Shown one piece after another: positions 24,962 through 33,250 of a DNA stretch of 64,000 nt. The notes under the pieces were generated by a model. That model was not told where the DNA came from. It searched no databases and saw only the letters and a program-made list of their open reading frames with translations. Positions within the stretch are counted from its first letter, which is position 1. Every line of letters starts with the position of its first letter. A program made the translations under genes and the position numbers. Origin of the DNA: Paenibacillus sp. FSL R7-0337 (GTDB lineage Bacteria; Bacillota; Bacilli; Paenibacillales; Paenibacillaceae); assembly GCF_037969875.1 (NCBI RefSeq), contig NZ_CP150218.1, forward strand, positions 7,316,001 to 7,380,000, read 5' to 3'.

Positions 24962-25165
24962 ATGAGCATGAACAGAACCTGCAGACAATGCGGTGTTCCG
25001 CTGATGACGGATGATGTGGCGATTTACCTGAAGCTGGTCACGCGCAATGCTCAGGATTTCCTATGCATCGACTGCCTCGGCGTCCAGTTGAAATGCGGAC
25101 GAGAGCCGATCGAGCGGCTGATCAAGTATTTCCGGGAATCGGGAAAATGCGTGTTGTTCCGTTAA
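24962..25165 (+). CDS. Small zinc-ribbon-like protein of unknown function
   Basis: 67 residues. Purine-rich ribosome site AAGAGAAG precedes ATG 24962; ATG 24968 is an alternative. Two CxxC knuckles (CRQC near residue 8 and CIDC near residue 35), plus two more Cys, suggest one bound zinc. The layout (knuckle, helix-like segment, knuckle, basic C-terminus) resembles a treble-clef or ribbon. The gene sits between the alpha-galactosidase and a strong terminator, so it is in that transcript. No function is assigned; a nucleic-acid or protein-binding accessory role is possible. Confidence 0.7.
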   Translation: MSMNRTCRQCGVPLMTDDVAIYLKLVTRNAQDFLCIDCLGVQLKCGREPIERLIKYFRESGKCVLFR

Positions 25166-25187
25166 CAACTGCCAAAATGTAAGAAGA

Positions 25188-25231
25188 GGTCTGTCCCGCA
25201 AGGCGTTAGCGCTTGTGTGGGACAGGCCTGT
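25188..25231 (+). terminator. Terminator of alpha-galactosidase transcript
   Basis: A long stem: GGTCTGTCCC (25189-25198) pairs with GGGACAGGCC (25219-25228) with a G-T pair, and CAAGGCG/CGCTTG extends it inward. It is followed by TGTTT. Strong hairpin with a modest U-tract. Confidence 0.75.
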
Positions 25232-25300
25232 TTCGGTTGAGCGTAGCTCCGTAATCCCGACGAGCTGTAAAACTGTCAACAGTAGGCTAGGTGGTGGAAG

Positions 25301-25606
25301 TGAGATGTATAAATCCCTCTGAAGCAGCCAAAAGTAGGCAGAATGAGCAAATGAGATGTATAAATCCCTCTGATTGGACTGAGAGTAGGTGGAAGGAGCA
25401 AATGAGATGTATAAATCCCTCTGATTGGACTGAGAGTAGGTGGAATGAGCAAATGAGATGTATAGATCCCTCTGATTGGACTGAGAGTAGGCAGAATGAG
25501 CAAATGAGATGTATAAATCCCTCTGAATGGGCTGGAAGTAGGCGGAATGTGGAAGTGAGAGGGATATATCCCTCTGGGTGCGCCGGAGTGAAGGGACAGG
25601 GGGGGA
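25301..25606. repeat. 51-bp tandem repeat array, locus 2
   Basis: Unit starts at 25301, 25352, 25403, 25454, 25505 and 25556, exactly 51 bp apart. Units begin TGAGATGTATAAATCCCTCT and end near AGTAGGNGGAATGAGCAAA. The last unit is diverged (GATATATCCCTCTGG). Frames stay open on both strands, giving spurious repetitive ORFs. Aligned base by base with the locus-1 unit at 466, about two thirds of the first 43 positions are identical, so the arrays belong to one family. It lies between two convergent genes. Confidence 0.88.
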
Positions 25607-25702
25607 TTGGAGGAACTTATGGTAGATTGAGCTAATTGCGAGGGAGGCGTAATTGACTAAACAGAGCAGCCTAACAGACAGAGTAACCAAACAAATATCA
25701 GG

Positions 25703-25760
25703 CAAACAGAGCAGCATATCTCCGGTATTATTCACTACCCCGAGACTGCTGCTCTGTTTG
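25703..25760. terminator. Terminator between convergent genes
   Basis: CAAACAGAGCAGC (25703-25715) and GCTGCTCTGTTTG (25748-25760) form a perfect 13-bp stem with a long loop. It lies 46 bp beyond the stop of the minus-strand gene at 25806 and could serve that gene. A further copy of AAACAGAGCAGC lies at about 25659-25670, which allows an alternative pairing. Confidence 0.65.
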
Positions 25761-25805
25761 TTATTGACTATAAGTGTGTCCTGTAAGTAACCAGTATCTA
25801 GTGGG

Positions 25806-28800
25806 TTAGTTCACGAAGCCCGCCTGCTCCAGCAATCTCAGAATCACTATCGCCGCCTCTGCACGGGTGGCGGATTGGCCCGGGTGGAATTGCCCGTCAG
25901 GCGTTCCGGTGATCAGACCTGCCTGAACTGCCTTGGCGACATCCTGCTGTGCCCAGCCGGCAATCTGGCCTGCGTCCTTGAACGCTGCTGGCTGTGCTGC
26001 TGAGTCTGGGAGCGGCGCACCTGCAAGGACCATAGCCTTCACAAGGATGGCTGTCATCTCCTGGCGTGTAACCTTGTCGCTGGGCCGGAAGGTGTTGTCC
26101 GTTCCGCCCAGCACCAGACCCAGCTCAGCGGCTGTCCCGACGCTTCCGGTGTACCATGCACCAGTGGGGATATCCTTGAACGAACTGGCAGCCGGACCGG
26201 AAGAGGAGAAGCCGAGCGCACGGACGATCATCGCTGCGAATTCAGCACGCGTAGTGGTAGCGTTCGGTGCGAATTGGCTGTCCGTAAGCCCTGTCAAGAT
26301 ATATTTGGATGCCAGCTTGTGGATGGCTTCCTGTGCCCAGTGGCTGTTCATATCTGCAAAGGTCTTGTTGCTTGAGATTACAACAAACGTACCGTTGCTT
26401 GGACTATGGAAGGACACTTCGCTTCCGTTAAAGGTTGCCGGGACGAAGGTGAGGCTGCCGTTACTCTCCACCCGCACGACTGTCGAATTCCGGCTGTTCA
26501 CCGGAGTGCTGAGCGGCAGGGTATGCCGGGCATAGCTGCTGCCGAAGCCCGGGATCTCCACCGACCGGCCTCCAGCCTCCGCCTTCACCGTATATTCCAC
26601 CGCCTGGCCGATGATCTGGCCTTGGGCCGTGAGAACGGCTTGGCGAATCGTTTGCTGCCGCTCTTCCGGGAGTACCGTCATGCTGACGGTAAGCTTCCAA
26701 TTCTCACTGCCCAGTTGCTGCCCCAGCGCTGCCGGATTAAGAGCGCTCACAGGGAAGTGGATGGTGCCTAGTGTAGAGGTAATCGTGATCTGCTCTGCCG
26801 CCTGAACCTGCTTGGCGTCCAGAGTGGCTGTTGTAGAGGTACCGGTAACCGTAGCTTCTACGGTAAGCTGCTTGCTGCCTGGAGCTACAGGCTGCACCGA
26901 ACCGACGGTAGTGTTGCCGCTAGTTGTACTGGTGCTACTGCCACCATTACCACCGGAAATCCCGCCGTTATCGCCGCCGCCATTATCGCCGCCGCCGTTA
27001 TCGCCGCCGCCGTTATTGCCGCCGCCGTTATCGCCGCCGCCGTTATTGCCGCCGCCGTTATCGCCGCCGCCGTTATTGCCACCGCCGTTATTGCCGCCGC
27101 CGTTATCGCCGCCGCCGCTTACCTCCAGCGTGTGGCGGGCATACAGATCGAACCGGTCAAATGCCGGTGTGTACTGGCGCGGGACCGCAGTGTATGGCGT
27201 GAAGCCTTGTGCGCCGCTTCCGCCATAAGGGTTGGAGCCGCCGTTGTAAGTATTGTTGTTCGAGAAGCGGATCGTGTTGCCGCCTGCCTTCAGCTCCACA
27301 TCCAGTGTCTGTGTGGCGAACTGCTGCCAGGAGATGGTGTTCTTGAAGTAGACCGTCTGCGGTTCGCCGCCGTTGACGCTTACTTGCACATAGCGTTCAA
27401 CGACATCATTGTTGTAAGCATGGGTTCCCGCACTTTCACCGTTAGCATAAGTGACCACCAGCTTGTAGGTGCCTGCCTTAGGCACGTTAATGTCCCCAAG
27501 CTGCAGATAACGCTCTGCTCCGTCGTAGGAGGTGATGCCGTTCACATATTTGCCGCCGGAGGCGTATTTGGCGAACGCATCCTCCCGGATGAGCGGCAGC
27601 TCGGAACCGGCTGGTGTTCCAACCACTGTTGCCGCCTCAGCCTCCACAGAATATAGAGCAGTCTTACTTACAAAGGCTGCATTAATGTAATCCAGACTAA
27701 GCGCCGCGCTGGAGCGCACGTCGATCAGGTTAATACCTTTCCTTAGGAAGACTGGAGCTTTGGCATCCTGCCATTGCCCGTTCGTATTCACAACAGGAAG
27801 ATCAACCAGAGGCTTACGGTCATGGGCAAGCTGCAGCTTCCCGCTGTCCGCAGAGGCGTAACGTGCCGTCAGCTCATACATCCCGTCTTCCAGCACGCTG
27901 ACAACGAACCGGGTGTTGGCCTCCTGGCTGCCGCCGTAGCCGCTCACATATCCGGCTCCCTCGAAGCCTTCCTGGCTAACGGCCCGGGACAAGCCCTGCT
28001 CTGAATCATATTCGGCGAATTCCGCCTGCACACGATAATTCGGAAGTGCGCCAGGCAGCCCGTTATACGTCAGCTCGATGGCATCCAGAGTGGATTCGCC
28101 CTGGCCCGCTTCTCCCGTATCCGGGTTGGTTCTGCTGATGCCGATGGAATGAGTGCCTTGCGTCAAATCGGCGAATATCGTATTGCCGCCAAGCAGCTGC
28201 ATGTTGTAATCTGCACGCAGAACTACTTTGGTGGCCGGCAGACCGTCAATCTTGACGAACCATTCCGAATTGATCCGCTGATTGGCATCACCCGTATTCG
28301 ATTGATTGCGCAGCGAAGCGGTTGCGCCGCTGCCGCCAATCAGATCCAGGCGGTAATTTCCGTCTGCCGGTATGGTCACCTCTGTCCATTTCACGAGGCT
28401 GTCCGCAGCCTTGATGCCTGACACATACTGGCCGTTCGAGGCGGAGCGTCCAGTGCTTTTACGCGGATAGTGATCCGTTGTGGCTACATTGGTCTGCACC
28501 TGCGCATTCTCCGCCTCGAAGCGCCTTACGAAGGTCTCCTGCGGAGCATGAGTGACGGCCGGAGTGATGACTGCATAATAGGCTGAGGTGTAATCATTCA
28601 GGCTTACATCCAGCGTGACCGAACCATTCTTGACCGGAACATTGCGGTCCAGAATCTGTGTAGGCTCCACCAGGAAGCCGGTCAGGCCGGTATAGCCCGC
28701 ATAGAATACAGTGACATGCACCTCTTCAGCTCCTGCCAGGAAGGAAGGGCTGTTCCCGTTACCGGTGACGTTGTTGAACACGATTTGACCGTCTCCTTGG

Positions 28801-30968
28801 GTCCCGCCGAAGGCGATACTGACCTGCTGCTTCTGGTCTTGAATCGAAGTTAACCCGTACAGGCCGGGGCCGAAGGCGTCATTCTCAGCTCTGGCGTTGA
28901 TCACATTGACCTTGGCCATATCGCCGCCCATCATGTCGGCATACCATTTGTAGAGCCACCATGCCCCGTTCGGCTCGTTCTGCCCGGCGAGTAGGGACCC
29001 GTAGGAGTTGGCAGTATTCCAATACGGCAGCATGCTGTTCATTTTCAGCTCATCGTAACGTGCGATGTAATGGACAAGCGAGCCGCCCACAGCGATCTCT
29101 GAAGTGGCTGCATATTCATTGATATCGACTTTGAGCGGGAAGGGAAGAGGGCGGTCCGGGTACAGCTCTTTATAGCGCTGTAAGGACTTCGCTTCCACGG
29201 CCCGGAAGGTTGTGACGTTCGAGGCCGCCTGATTGAAAGCTTTGTCCCACAGCATATGCCAGCTGATAATATCGGGCAGGCAATCATTCTCCACACAGAA
29301 GGGAATGAAATCCTCGAATACTTTAGCCCCGTACTGGGTCAGATTCACGCCGGAAATCACGGCCCCGGGATCGATTTCTTTGATCTTCTTGACTACGGCA
29401 AGCCAGTCGGCATTGAACACGGCTCTGGAGGTTCTCCCCGTCTGGCTGTCTGACAGCAGCTGGGGATAACGGGTGTTGTTCTGCTCAGGCTCATTGAACG
29501 GAATATAGATGAATTTCGCATCTGCATCCCGTCCCGGATTCGCCGCCTCCCATTGATCCTTGTAGGCCTTGACTGCCGTTGTGATCGGAATGACCGCTTC
29601 CTGGATATATTCCTCTGCCGTTCTGGACGGATAATACCAGTGCTGGTAATAATCCTGCATGACGATATTTACGGCTTCCCCGCCAGCCTCGAAGAAATAA
29701 TCCGACACTCTGAGCGCATCGCCGGTAGGATGCTGGATGCCGTTGGGCGGCTTCTGGGAGATATGTGAGGGCTTGATCGGAATCAGCGTATTGATATCCG
29801 GCACGTTAGGCTCACTGATGGCATAGAGCGCACCGGAGGCCCCGTGGTATACAGGTCCGAGCGAGCGGTCGGCGAGATCGACCGTTATTTTGGCCGGATT
29901 GGTTACCACAACCTCTTCATGCTTGGTTGATGTATATAACGCGCTGACCTGGCTGGCCGTGAGCTGGACATTGTAGATCCGCAGGTCGTCGAATTTCCCC
30001 TTGATATCTCCATCCGAAGTATAGAGCGATCTGCCGAACGCATTGAACTTCAGGGCGTCCAGATAGTCGCGCGAGAAAAAGTGCTGCAATACCGAAACCA
30101 TCGTCGCACCTGATGAGCTTTTGCTCTGATCCAGACCCTTGATGCCGACCGGGATACCGTTCAGGTAGACCTCATAAGCCCCGCTGCTGGTCAGGGTGAC
30201 GGTCACCTGCTGCCACTTGCCTTTGGCCGGGTTGCGGTTCCAGACGATATCGCCTTTGTAACTGGCAATCTGGCTTGGATTCGTGCCGGTATAGATCCGG
30301 TTGCTGAACGTGCCGTCCCCGGCGATGATAATGAACTCGGAGTCCTGCCAGCCGCTTACTCCGGCATTCGTCAGCCCCTTCTCGGCAATTGTGGAGGACA
30401 GCAGACGGTTATAGGCGTTAGCCGAAGAGTCGATGTTAGCCCAAAAGGAGATGGACAGCTCATCCTTGATTCCGCTGTAGAGCTGATCTGGCAGCTTCAG
30501 CCAAGCGGTTCCGTTGGCGCCGCCGGGCAAGGAGAGAACGTCTCCGCGCTGGTCGTCGTAGACAATGGCAGCTACTCCCTTCAGCTCGGCGCGTTCGGCG
30601 GCCGCATTGGGGTAGACGCTGTTCACCACCGTGGTGCGGTCAAGCACCTGCCCGGAGCGGAAGCTCCACTGGAACAGCGGGGCCGCTTCAGCAGCGGTCT
30701 TCATCTGGACTTGCTCCGGCACAGTCTCCTGAACAGGAGCAGCCTCCGGCAGTGCAGCTGCCTCCGGCTCCGCCGGGGAAGCGGGCACTTCATCGGAATC
30801 AGGTGCCGTAACCGGATCAGTCACTAACTCCGAATCAGTCACCCATACAGAATCCGCTACTGGAACCGGGTCTGCGGTCGAAATTGTGGAAGCGCTTGCT
30901 AAACTGGAGGGCAGGAGAGTCAGAATTGCCAGTATAGATATCAGTGAACGCTTAAGATATAGCCTCAA
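25806..30968 (-). CDS. SLH-anchored multimodular glycosidase
   Basis: 1720 residues, TTG start at 30968 with AAGAGGTGAG upstream. Modules in order: signal peptide (to about 27); acidic Asp/Glu/Pro-rich linker; LamG-type sandwich (about 95-350, FQWSFRSG to FDDLRIYNVQLTASQVSALY); clan GH-A barrel (about 360-830) with probable acid/base Glu493 in FNEPEQ and nucleophile Glu618 in DINEYAA; three CBM6/CBM35-like modules (starting about 840, 1000 and 1120); a Gly/Asn/Asp repeat linker (about 1285-1340); an uncharacterised sandwich (about 1350-1540); and three SLH repeats (about 1545-1720) for wall anchoring. The GH family is not certain (GH39-like is possible). It is monocistronic, divergent from the kinase at 31428, which may control it. 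Confidence 0.88.
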   Translation of the reverse strand: MRLYLKRSLISILAILTLLPSSLASASTISTADPVPVADSVWVTDSELVTDPVTAPDSDEVPASPAEPEAAALPEAAPVQETVPEQVQMKTAAEAAPLFQWSFRSGQVLDRTTVVNSVYPNAAAERAELKGVAAIVYDDQRGDVLSLPGGANGTAWLKLPDQLYSGIKDELSISFWANIDSSANAYNRLLSSTIAEKGLTNAGVSGWQDSEFIIIAGDGTFSNRIYTGTNPSQIASYKGDIVWNRNPAKGKWQQVTVTLTSSGAYEVYLNGIPVGIKGLDQSKSSSGATMVSVLQHFFSRDYLDALKFNAFGRSLYTSDGDIKGKFDDLRIYNVQLTASQVSALYTSTKHEEVVVTNPAKITVDLADRSLGPVYHGASGALYAISEPNVPDINTLIPIKPSHISQKPPNGIQHPTGDALRVSDYFFEAGGEAVNIVMQDYYQHWYYPSRTAEEYIQEAVIPITTAVKAYKDQWEAANPGRDADAKFIYIPFNEPEQNNTRYPQLLSDSQTGRTSRAVFNADWLAVVKKIKEIDPGAVISGVNLTQYGAKVFEDFIPFCVENDCLPDIISWHMLWDKAFNQAASNVTTFRAVEAKSLQRYKELYPDRPLPFPLKVDINEYAATSEIAVGGSLVHYIARYDELKMNSMLPYWNTANSYGSLLAGQNEPNGAWWLYKWYADMMGGDMAKVNVINARAENDAFGPGLYGLTSIQDQKQQVSIAFGGTQGDGQIVFNNVTGNGNSPSFLAGAEEVHVTVFYAGYTGLTGFLVEPTQILDRNVPVKNGSVTLDVSLNDYTSAYYAVITPAVTHAPQETFVRRFEAENAQVQTNVATTDHYPRKSTGRSASNGQYVSGIKAADSLVKWTEVTIPADGNYRLDLIGGSGATASLRNQSNTGDANQRINSEWFVKIDGLPATKVVLRADYNMQLLGGNTIFADLTQGTHSIGISRTNPDTGEAGQGESTLDAIELTYNGLPGALPNYRVQAEFAEYDSEQGLSRAVSQEGFEGAGYVSGYGGSQEANTRFVVSVLEDGMYELTARYASADSGKLQLAHDRKPLVDLPVVNTNGQWQDAKAPVFLRKGINLIDVRSSAALSLDYINAAFVSKTALYSVEAEAATVVGTPAGSELPLIREDAFAKYASGGKYVNGITSYDGAERYLQLGDINVPKAGTYKLVVTYANGESAGTHAYNNDVVERYVQVSVNGGEPQTVYFKNTISWQQFATQTLDVELKAGGNTIRFSNNNTYNGGSNPYGGSGAQGFTPYTAVPRQYTPAFDRFDLYARHTLEVSGGGDNGGGNNGGGNNGGGDNGGGNNGGGDNGGGNNGGGDNGGGDNGGGDNGGISGGNGGSSTSTTSGNTTVGSVQPVAPGSKQLTVEATVTGTSTTATLDAKQVQAAEQITITSTLGTIHFPVSALNPAALGQQLGSENWKLTVSMTVLPEERQQTIRQAVLTAQGQIIGQAVEYTVKAEAGGRSVEIPGFGSSYARHTLPLSTPVNSRNSTVVRVESNGSLTFVPATFNGSEVSFHSPSNGTFVVISSNKTFADMNSHWAQEAIHKLASKYILTGLTDSQFAPNATTTRAEFAAMIVRALGFSSSGPAASSFKDIPTGAWYTGSVGTAAELGLVLGGTDNTFRPSDKVTRQEMTAILVKAMVLAGAPLPDSAAQPAAFKDAGQIAGWAQQDVAKAVQAGLITGTPDGQFHPGQSATRAEAAIVILRLLEQAGFVN
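26950..27118. repeat. 15-bp coding minisatellite (Gly-rich linker)
   Basis: Units built from CCGCCGTTATCGCCG or CCGCCGTTATTGCCG repeat across this stretch of the SLH glycosidase gene. On the coding (minus) strand they encode NGGGD and NGGGN pentapeptides, a flexible linker between the third carbohydrate-binding module and the C-terminal part. Copy number is likely to vary by slippage. Pro- and Arg-rich frames on the other strand are by-products. Confidence 0.85.
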
Positions 30969-31191
30969 TAGATACTCACCTCTTTTGTTTTTTTAGGATA
31001 CCTTTACCTAATGTCCTTATGTGCTTCCGGTGATGATCGTCTGTACGGCTTGCCGGTAGTGATCTCTAGCACATGCAACAATTCTCTATACCTTCGCTCC
31101 GCTATCTCCGCATAGGCACCGCAACCTCCCTGTCATTGCTGCTTCGCTTCACCGAGAATGTTAAGGGAATGACCCATACTATAAAATCAAG

Positions 31192-31344
31192 CTTTTTTAC
31201 TGTTTTTGTTCCTTTCTTTACGTGTCTGGGTTACCGCCTGGAGCGGGCAGCCGGGGAAGCAGAAGTGGAAACTGCAGAATTCTTCCAGACCTTCCTCCGT
31301 AATCCCCCACATGTAAAAAAGGGAACGAAAAGAGTAAAAAAAAG
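31192..31344. repeat. Foldback (long imperfect inverted repeat) element
   Basis: The left arm starting CTTTTTTACTGTTTTTGTTC (31192) matches the reverse complement of the right arm ending at 31344 (CTTTTTTTTACTCTTTTCGTTC) over about 45 bases with few mismatches. The arms continue through TTTACGTGT and TTTACATGT to GGTTACCG and GATTACGG. The middle is GC-rich. It sits in the 459-bp space between the divergent SLH glycosidase and kinase genes, where no gene is supported. Confidence 0.65.
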
Positions 31345-31427
31345 ACATGCAGAGCAGGGTGGCGGGAAAGCAGCCGGGAGTCTATCATTAAAGGTATTCC
31401 ACTAACTCTGCCGCTGGAGGTTATGAC

Positions 31428-33248
31428 TTGAAAGTACCCTTCACCTTGAAGCCCAGCCGCCGTTTTGTGAGCGTGAAGAACAAGATGTTGTTCTTTTTTC
31501 TGCTGGCCATTCTGATTCCGGTTGTGATTCTGTTCGTGAACTCCTATATCTCCTCCCAACAGATGCTTGAACGTAAATATACGGACCTGCTGGCCGATGT
31601 GACGAGACAGTCGAATATCCGCATTGAGGAATTCCTGGAGGACACGAAGCAGATCTCCCTCATCGCCAGCTACGGGATTAACAGCTACATCTCTGCTGTA
31701 TCCCAGGAGAACTATCCGGTGCAGAATTTCTTGCACGACAGCTCTGTGACGAACGAACTTCAGGCCACACAGCTGCTGATGAATTACATCACGATGAAGG
31801 ACCGCGCCATCTCTATCTATGTCTATAATCTGGTGAATGGCAGCGACCTCTATGTGGCCCCGAACAAGCCTGTCGATTATACCTATACCCCCCGTGCGGA
31901 GGACTGGTTCACCGAATTCCTGCGTTCCGACGATATTACGCGCGATTTGCCGACCCGGCTGGACCGGCAGACCAAGGCGGACAACAACTGGACGATCTAC
32001 AATCTGCGTAAAATCTTCGATATGGAGAACGGCAAGCTGCTAGGCGTTATGGCGGTAAGTGTAGACATAGATTTCATCAACCGGCTGAACAAGCGGATGG
32101 AGGCAGGCAACCGTTCGGCCTTCACCGTTACCGATGACAGCGGCATGATTATATTCAATAACAATTATAACCTGATCGGCAAGCCGTTCAGGACACTCTT
32201 TCCGGTTCGTGAGGAAGAACTCGCCGCAGGTTCAGGCAGGCAGATTGTCCGCGTAGCCGGGAAGAACTATATTCTCATCCAATCGCCGTTCGAGGAACAT
32301 AAATGGAAGACTTATATGTACATGCCGGTGGAAGAGCTGGCGGTCGAAGGCGACATCCTGAAGCAGAACCTGTGGACGATTGCCGTTGTGCTACTCCTGT
32401 TCGCCCTGGCCAGCTCAGTGTACATGTCGAATCTGATCACCCGCCCGATCAAGCAGCTGATCCGCAATATGACGCTGGTGGAGCAAGGGAAATTCGATAA
32501 TCTGCCGGCGGTCCGCTCGAATGATGAGATCGGTGTCATGGCCAGCCGCTTCGAGCAAATGTCCGCTGAACTCAAACAGCTGGTGGAGCGGATCTATGTG
32601 GAGCAGGGGCAGAAGGTCGAGGCCGAGATCCGGGCCTTGCAGGCGCAGATCAGCCCCCATTTCCTGTACAATACATTGAATTCGGTCAAGTGGATCGCCA
32701 CCATGCAGCAGTCGGACAAAATTGTAGAGATGACCGGGGCGCTGATCTCCATGCTCCGCTATACCGCCAAAACGGACAACCGGCTGGTGCCGATCCGTGA
32801 GGAACTGGAGCACATCCTCCATTATATCGTCATTCAGAAGGTGCGTTATTTCAACCGGATTGAATTCCACTCTGAAGTGGAGGGGACGCTTGCGGAGCAG
32901 GAGATCCCGAAGCTGAGCATTCAGCCGCTGGTCGAGAATGCAATCTTCCACGGAATTGCCGACCAGGAGGACGGGCTGCTGTCCATCGAGGTCCGGCGTG
33001 CCGGGAATACTGAACTTACCATTACGGTAAAAGACAACGGCGCAGGCATGAGCGCTGAGGCATCAGCGAAGCTGCGCAGCAGGCTGGGCGGCGCAGAGGA
33101 CAGCGGCGGCATCGGCGTGATCAATGTGCATCAGAGGGTACGCCGGTTATACGGCGATCCGTATGGGGTTTCGTTCGAGAGCAGCCCGGGACAGGGTGCG
33201 GTATTCGTAATCACCATTCCCATTCGGGACAGGAAGGAGGGCTATTGA
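31428..33248 (+). CDS. YesM-type sensor histidine kinase
   Basis: 606 residues. TTG 31428 follows CTGGAGG; no in-frame ATG is better placed. Helix 1 is about 20-42 (MLFFFLLAILIPVVILFV), then a Cache-type extracytoplasmic sensor, helix 2 at about 305-325 (IAVVLLLFALASSVYMSNL), HAMP, and His in QISPHFLYNTLNSVKW. The HATPase has VENAIFHG, KDNGAGM and GGIGVINVHQR. It is coupled to the regulator at 33251: the kinase stop lies within the ribosome-site region of the next gene. It may sense the substrate of the importer encoded downstream. Confidence 0.93.
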   Translation: MKVPFTLKPSRRFVSVKNKMLFFFLLAILIPVVILFVNSYISSQQMLERKYTDLLADVTRQSNIRIEEFLEDTKQISLIASYGINSYISAVSQENYPVQNFLHDSSVTNELQATQLLMNYITMKDRAISIYVYNLVNGSDLYVAPNKPVDYTYTPRAEDWFTEFLRSDDITRDLPTRLDRQTKADNNWTIYNLRKIFDMENGKLLGVMAVSVDIDFINRLNKRMEAGNRSAFTVTDDSGMIIFNNNYNLIGKPFRTLFPVREEELAAGSGRQIVRVAGKNYILIQSPFEEHKWKTYMYMPVEELAVEGDILKQNLWTIAVVLLLFALASSVYMSNLITRPIKQLIRNMTLVEQGKFDNLPAVRSNDEIGVMASRFEQMSAELKQLVERIYVEQGQKVEAEIRALQAQISPHFLYNTLNSVKWIATMQQSDKIVEMTGALISMLRYTAKTDNRLVPIREELEHILHYIVIQKVRYFNRIEFHSEVEGTLAEQEIPKLSIQPLVENAIFHGIADQEDGLLSIEVRRAGNTELTITVKDNGAGMSAEASAKLRSRLGGAEDSGGIGVINVHQRVRRLYGDPYGVSFESSPGQGAVFVITIPIRDRKEGY

Positions 33249-33250
33249 GT

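Noticed and set aside
25061..25735. 224-codon minus-strand repetitive protein
   Set aside because: Arises because the 51-bp repeat period keeps frames open; no ribosome site or start context, and it crosses a terminator and a plus-strand gene.
26812..27228. Pro-rich and Arg-rich plus-strand frames
   Set aside because: Shadow of the Gly-rich linker minisatellite in the minus-strand SLH enzyme gene.
31073..31405. 110-codon frame between divergent genes
   Set aside because: Runs through the foldback element, has no ribosome site and no recognisable protein.
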